Source of the DNA: an uncultured Balneola sp.
GTDB taxonomy: Bacteria > Bacteroidota > Rhodothermia > Balneolales > Balneolaceae
Length of the DNA stretch: 64,000 nt
Assembly (NCBI GenBank): GCA_902529365.1
Contig: CABZWK010000009.1
Coordinates: 1-64,000 of the forward strand
Direction of reading: 5' to 3'
Of the stretch, positions 60,042 to 64,000 are shown in pieces. Position 1 is the stretch's first letter, and each line of letters opens with the position of its first letter. Both the position numbers and the translations under genes were made by a program. The notes beneath the pieces were generated by a model. That model was not told the DNA's origin. It worked only from the letters and a program-made list of their open reading frames with translations, and did not search any database.

Positions 60042-61571
60042 TTAAAAATCTATCGCATATACAATAGAGTCGGGTTCGGATACACTATCAGGTAGAACTA
60101 AATCTGGTTTTGCTTCAAATTCCGCAGCCGCTAAGCGCTTACGTGTGAGGCGAGCGGTGTTTTCTTGAACTCCTGGAAATCGTTCTAATGGTGCCTCAAT
60201 AACGTTATTGTTGAATAAAATAAGCATTCTACTGAACTGTCCTCGAATAGTGATTTCTTCTTTGAAATCAAAATAGTATGCCTCTCCTTGTTCTACCCAT
60301 AGTGGAAAAACGGATTCTTTCAAATCACTCCCCACTCTTACTGGATTTAACTTATCATAGGCAGCGTAAATCACAATTTGCAGGGTATCAGGAAATTGAG
60401 CCAAATTTTGCAGTGTAATCGAATCAAGAGGTACCGTTTCTGTTTGGGTTAATCCAACCGCGGTCACACTTTGAGATGTTTCAGGCTCATTTACTTCTGA
60501 GCTTATACTTTGTTGCTCATCCCCAGTGGTAGTCCCTGTGATTTCGGAATTTTGGCTTGAACTGGCAGGGTTGTCGCTTAGGGTATTCCCAGCTAAAGAA
60601 TCGGCGATGAATATGTTATCTGAATTAAGGTCGGTGACTTCTGCTGTGTTTTCTGAGGGGGCTTCAGAAAATCCAGCAAACCAGCTGGTGATTGTACTTC
60701 TGTATAAAAAACCGAATACGAGTAAACTCCCAGTAATTACCGCTAGAATTGTGATAAGCACAACATTACTTTTGGACTCTTGTTGGGCATTGAACCGTTT
60801 ACCCATTTGGGCCCAATTCACTTTATTTGCCATTTTAGTGGATGAAGTAGGCGACTTATGAGATGGTTTCTTTTCGGGTATTGGAGTTTTTTTTGCCTCC
60901 CTAGATAGGTCTTCTGAATGATCAGTGAAATCAACATTGGTGTCAGGTTCTTCCGTGGCATTGGTTTCTTCACCATAAGAGATATGAGCAGATTTGTTGG
61001 TAGGCTCAACAACAGATTCTTTGGTAATTTTTGAGTCTGAATTGGTAATTGGAGTCTGTTCTGAATGATCGGTTTCCTCAGTATCAGTCAAATTTAACTT
61101 GCCCGTGGCTTTTTTAGAATTAATCTCTTTATCTATTATTTCCGTAGCTTCTTTATCTGCCAATGCTTTATTTGTTGCTTCTATTTTCGTTTTGGCGTCA
61201 TAATTAAGTTCGGTTCGTATAGGTGCCTTTTTTGGGGCTATTTCTTCTTCTAAATTGCGTTTTCTTTCCTCTCTACCAAATGGATCTGTTGGATTAGGGG
61301 CTCCAGCTTCTTTAAATATACCATGATCATAACTTCCTTTTTCCATGGCATCTAAGGCACGTAAAATGACTGCGTCCTTAATTTTTAATCCTCGTGCATA
61401 GCTCCGTACAAAGTTTCTTATGTATGCATTGTTGTAGATTTCCGAATTGAAAATAGCGTCCGATTCAATTTCTGCGATGATTTCAAAAGATAATTTGGTC
61501 AAGCCCTGAATTTCATCAGTATCAACGCCTAGTTCTTCTCTAATTTCGGCTAAGTCTTTTCCTAAGGCCAT
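60042..61571 (-). CDS. RodZ-like HTH/membrane protein
   Basis: N-terminal HTH (LAEIREELGVDTDEIQGLTKLSFEIIAEIE...YIRNFVRSYARGL), central TM, C-terminal DUF4115-like domain. Confidence 0.78.
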   Translation of the reverse strand: MALGKDLAEIREELGVDTDEIQGLTKLSFEIIAEIESDAIFNSEIYNNAYIRNFVRSYARGLKIKDAVILRALDAMEKGSYDHGIFKEAGAPNPTDPFGREERKRNLEEEIAPKKAPIRTELNYDAKTKIEATNKALADKEATEIIDKEINSKKATGKLNLTDTEETDHSEQTPITNSDSKITKESVVEPTNKSAHISYGEETNATEEPDTNVDFTDHSEDLSREAKKTPIPEKKPSHKSPTSSTKMANKVNWAQMGKRFNAQQESKSNVVLITILAVITGSLLVFGFLYRSTITSWFAGFSEAPSENTAEVTDLNSDNIFIADSLAGNTLSDNPASSSQNSEITGTTTGDEQQSISSEVNEPETSQSVTAVGLTQTETVPLDSITLQNLAQFPDTLQIVIYAAYDKLNPVRVGSDLKESVFPLWVEQGEAYYFDFKEEITIRGQFSRMLILFNNNVIEAPLERFPGVQENTARLTRKRLAAAEFEAKPDLVLPDSVSEPDSIVYAIDF

Positions 61572-61741
61572 AATATAGCATGTAATGATTTCTTATCTGA
61601 TTGCCCTACATAGGTGGTATACCTCATACATCCCCAAATATAGAATCAAATATAGACCCAATTGAGCAAGTACTGTAATTTAGTAGAATTAGCGACAAAA
61701 AATAATCTACGAATCTATTTTTATACCTTTTAGACATGACT

Positions 61742-62458
61742 ATGTTCACTACAAGAAAATGGGTAGAAGTACCCCATACGAAGAAAAATCTCTGGGCTTT
61801 TCCATTACAGTGTTAGAATTGTGGAATTCGACTTCTGGGTGCCTTTAAAGAGATTTGTAGTTATTGTATTCTAAGTGAGTTAGCTCGGATTTACCCGGAA
61901 CCTAAAAAAGAAATATATCCTGAAGGTGTTGAATGGCAGATTGCCTGTTGGAGATATGATGAAACACATTTGATCCAGCGCTAAATGCATCGTATAAAGC
62001 ATAATGGAGCCTATGATATTGGGGTGGATTTGGGCAGGGCGGCAGCTGAATTGTTTCAATAAGCCCACCCAAAAAACATACGGAGAACTCATCTCAGAGC
62101 AACCACTTGTGGTGCCAGTCCCACTTTCTCAGCAGAGACGGAATTCTAGAGGATATAATCAAAGCTATAGTATAGCTGAGGGATGGGTAGCAGCGATGCC
62201 TTTGCCTATAATTCGAGAGGTTAGCATAGCGCGAAGAGCTTCTAGGATTAATCAATTACATATTAGTAAATCTGAGAGAAGATTGAATATGGAATGGGTC
62301 TACAGGCTTGCATGTCCAAGTGTATATGATTGGAACAACAGGCCTATTCTCATCATGGACGACGTCTATACCACAGGCTCTACTTGTTTCGCCTTGTGGC
62401 GATTTCTAAAATCCCTTGGCTTTAAAAAATGTATCTATTTACCTTAGCCATGGCCTAG
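61742..62458 (+). pseudogene. comF: ComF-family amidophosphoribosyltransferase remnant
   Basis: One frame reads MFTTRKWVEVPHTKKNLWAFPLQC*NCGIRLLGAFKEICSYCILSELARIYPEPKKEIYPEGVEWQIACWRYDETHLIQR*MHRIKHNGAYDIGVDLGRAAAEL; the next frame reads VVPVPLSQQRRNSRGYNQSYSIAEGW...ILIMDDVYTTGST; a third gives the tail MYLFTLAMA*. Confidence 0.88.
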
Positions 62459-62576
62459 TTTGTGCCAGTTTAGATAAAACTTTGCCCAAGCTCAAATCTC
62501 AGCTGTTTCAAAAAGCATAGGAATAATTCTCTGTAAAGTCCCAACACCTAAGTATGATAATAGCTATTTTTAAATC

Positions 62577-63248
62577 ATGTCTGATCAAAGGAAGAAAGGT
62601 AGATGGGAATTAGTAGAATTGCCGGGCGGTTTTCGAACTAGCTTTGGTAACTGGTATACAATGACTAGAGCGGGCCTTGAAAGCTATGTTCCTGGATTAT
62701 TGAAGCGATATTCGCTGGAACATTTGGTCCGAGTGGCTGACGACTGGCTTAGAAGTAGAGAGCAGTTTCCTGTCCTGGTTTTTATGCTACTTGTTTACAG
62801 TCCCCTCCCGGAGTCATTGAGCTTAGTGTTGGGCTTGAGCTTTTATGTATTTTGGAGAACTCAGCTATCGGCTTTGATTTATCATTGGGCCCATCCAGCT
62901 ATTCGGTGGTTTTGTGAAGATGTACTGTTATATGGGGTTTTTTTAGTGGGTCTCGCCTATGATTCAGTTGCTCCTGAGGGTTGGGGACAATTAGGACTAT
63001 CCTCACTGGAAATCACCACCTTAGTAGCAAGCTTCTTAATCATTAAAACAGGTTTAGCTGCAATCGCTTATCATTTTTTACATACTCGTTTTAGCAGGAA
63101 AGACACTACGGCGATAACGGACCGGATACTTAATATGGTTTTGATTCGCTACGGGTATAAAGAGGGTTTGTTAACAGGTAATCTAAAGGCTATGCAGGAT
63201 GAGTTTATTCGTTTGGCCAACTATCATAAAACCCGCAGAAAGAACTAA
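62577..63248 (+). CDS. Hypothetical membrane protein
   Basis: 223 aa, four hydrophobic segments; 17 nt upstream of the phosphatase gene. Confidence 0.6.
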   Translation: MSDQRKKGRWELVELPGGFRTSFGNWYTMTRAGLESYVPGLLKRYSLEHLVRVADDWLRSREQFPVLVFMLLVYSPLPESLSLVLGLSFYVFWRTQLSALIYHWAHPAIRWFCEDVLLYGVFLVGLAYDSVAPEGWGQLGLSSLEITTLVASFLIIKTGLAAIAYHFLHTRFSRKDTTAITDRILNMVLIRYGYKEGLLTGNLKAMQDEFIRLANYHKTRRKN

Positions 63249-63265
63249 AGCCATTATATTATCCT

Positions 63266-63916
63266 ATGCAGGAAGCATCAACCAGGACCATTCTTTACTT
63301 AGTCAGACATGGTCAGACCGATTACAATGCAAGCCAAAGATTTCAGGGTAGGGGTATTGACGCCGAACTGAATGAACTAGGGAGAAAGCAGGCAGTGGCG
63401 GTTGCTAGGTATTTTGAGGGGGATTCGGCGACCATTGACCGATTGTATTGCAGTAGTTTGAAGCGCACTGCAGAGACCGCTGCGCCTTTGGCTCATGCAC
63501 AGAATCTACAAATCATTTCGAGCATTCATCTGGATGAAATGGATTTTGGGTCATTGGAAGGAGCATATGTGGCGGATTATTTGCCCTATCTTTGCGAATT
63601 ACAAGAGCAGTGGAGATCAGGAAAGACTGGCATACCGGTTCATGAAGGAGAACATCCTGAGCAGGTTTATTCGCGGGCTAATGGTTATGTAAATGATGTA
63701 GTTCTTAGGGGTAATGAGTCAGAGGGAAGAAAGCCTGAGAAGGTAGTACTGGTTGTACACGGACGATTGATACGAATTTTATTGTCGGTTTGGTTGGGTT
63801 ACGGTTTGGAGCATATGGATGAAATCGAGCATAGCAATGGAGCTATTTATAAAATTGGATGGGATGGACGGGGATTTACGCCTATACAACTGCATATTAC
63901 CGAGCACTTAGCTTAG
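63266..63916 (+). CDS. Histidine phosphatase (phosphoglycerate mutase-like) family protein
   Basis: LYLVRHGQTDYNASQRFQGRG, SSLKRTAETAAPL, VVLVVHGRLIRILL. Confidence 0.93.
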   Translation: MQEASTRTILYLVRHGQTDYNASQRFQGRGIDAELNELGRKQAVAVARYFEGDSATIDRLYCSSLKRTAETAAPLAHAQNLQIISSIHLDEMDFGSLEGAYVADYLPYLCELQEQWRSGKTGIPVHEGEHPEQVYSRANGYVNDVVLRGNESEGRKPEKVVLVVHGRLIRILLSVWLGYGLEHMDEIEHSNGAIYKIGWDGRGFTPIQLHITEHLA

Positions 63917-64000
63917 TGCACTTTTCGGGCTTGATGCTTAGTTTTTACGTATATTAAAATCCTATTCGTCAACAAATCCGCCTGTAATAGGCCTTAGTTA

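Overview
This 64 kb window looks like an ordinary chromosomal segment of a Bacteroidota/Balneolaeota-like bacterium. Taxon is inferred from gene content only. Coding density is high and both strands are used. I saw no rRNA, tRNA, CRISPR array, intact IS element or prophage.

Recognisable blocks, in order:
- FAD-dehydrogenase tail, then an Nramp-like transporter with pxpA and a fused pxpBC (5-oxoprolinase).
- MFS sugar porter, Rieske lipoprotein, possible Wzi-like outer-membrane protein, OsmC, front-end-type desaturase, saccharopine-dehydrogenase-like and Gfo/Idh oxidoreductases, S1/P1 nuclease, UPF0173 hydrolase, YtxJ, gamma-glutamyltransferase, XerD, PgpH-like HD protein.
- A histidine operon, hisG-hisD-hisC/B fusion-hisH-hisA.
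- lepA, lepB, rlmN, pcm, DUF368, rsmA, groES-groEL.
- CaCA antiporter, GH20 hexosaminidase, HhH-GPD glycosylase-like protein.
- The ligase-associated DNA repair set (ATP-dependent ligase, MBL exonuclease, PdeM, Lhr-like helicase), split by a TlpA-like lipoprotein and a membrane protein.
- acs, ald, ligA, a RodZ-like protein, a comF remnant and a histidine phosphatase.

Most interesting points:
1. The Nramp-family protein next to pxpABC lacks the canonical DPGN and MPHN metal-site motifs.
2. HisC and IGP dehydratase are fused, while hisF, hisIE and the phosphatase are absent from the operon.
3. An HhH-GPD protein without the usual catalytic Asp context lies beside the ligase-associated repair genes.
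4. Three degraded genes are present: ZIP transporter, comF and UspA.
5. A tight cluster of TGTACA palindromes lies upstream of hisG.

I did not find a clearly undescribed multi-gene system. All family calls are by reading motifs; no searches were run.
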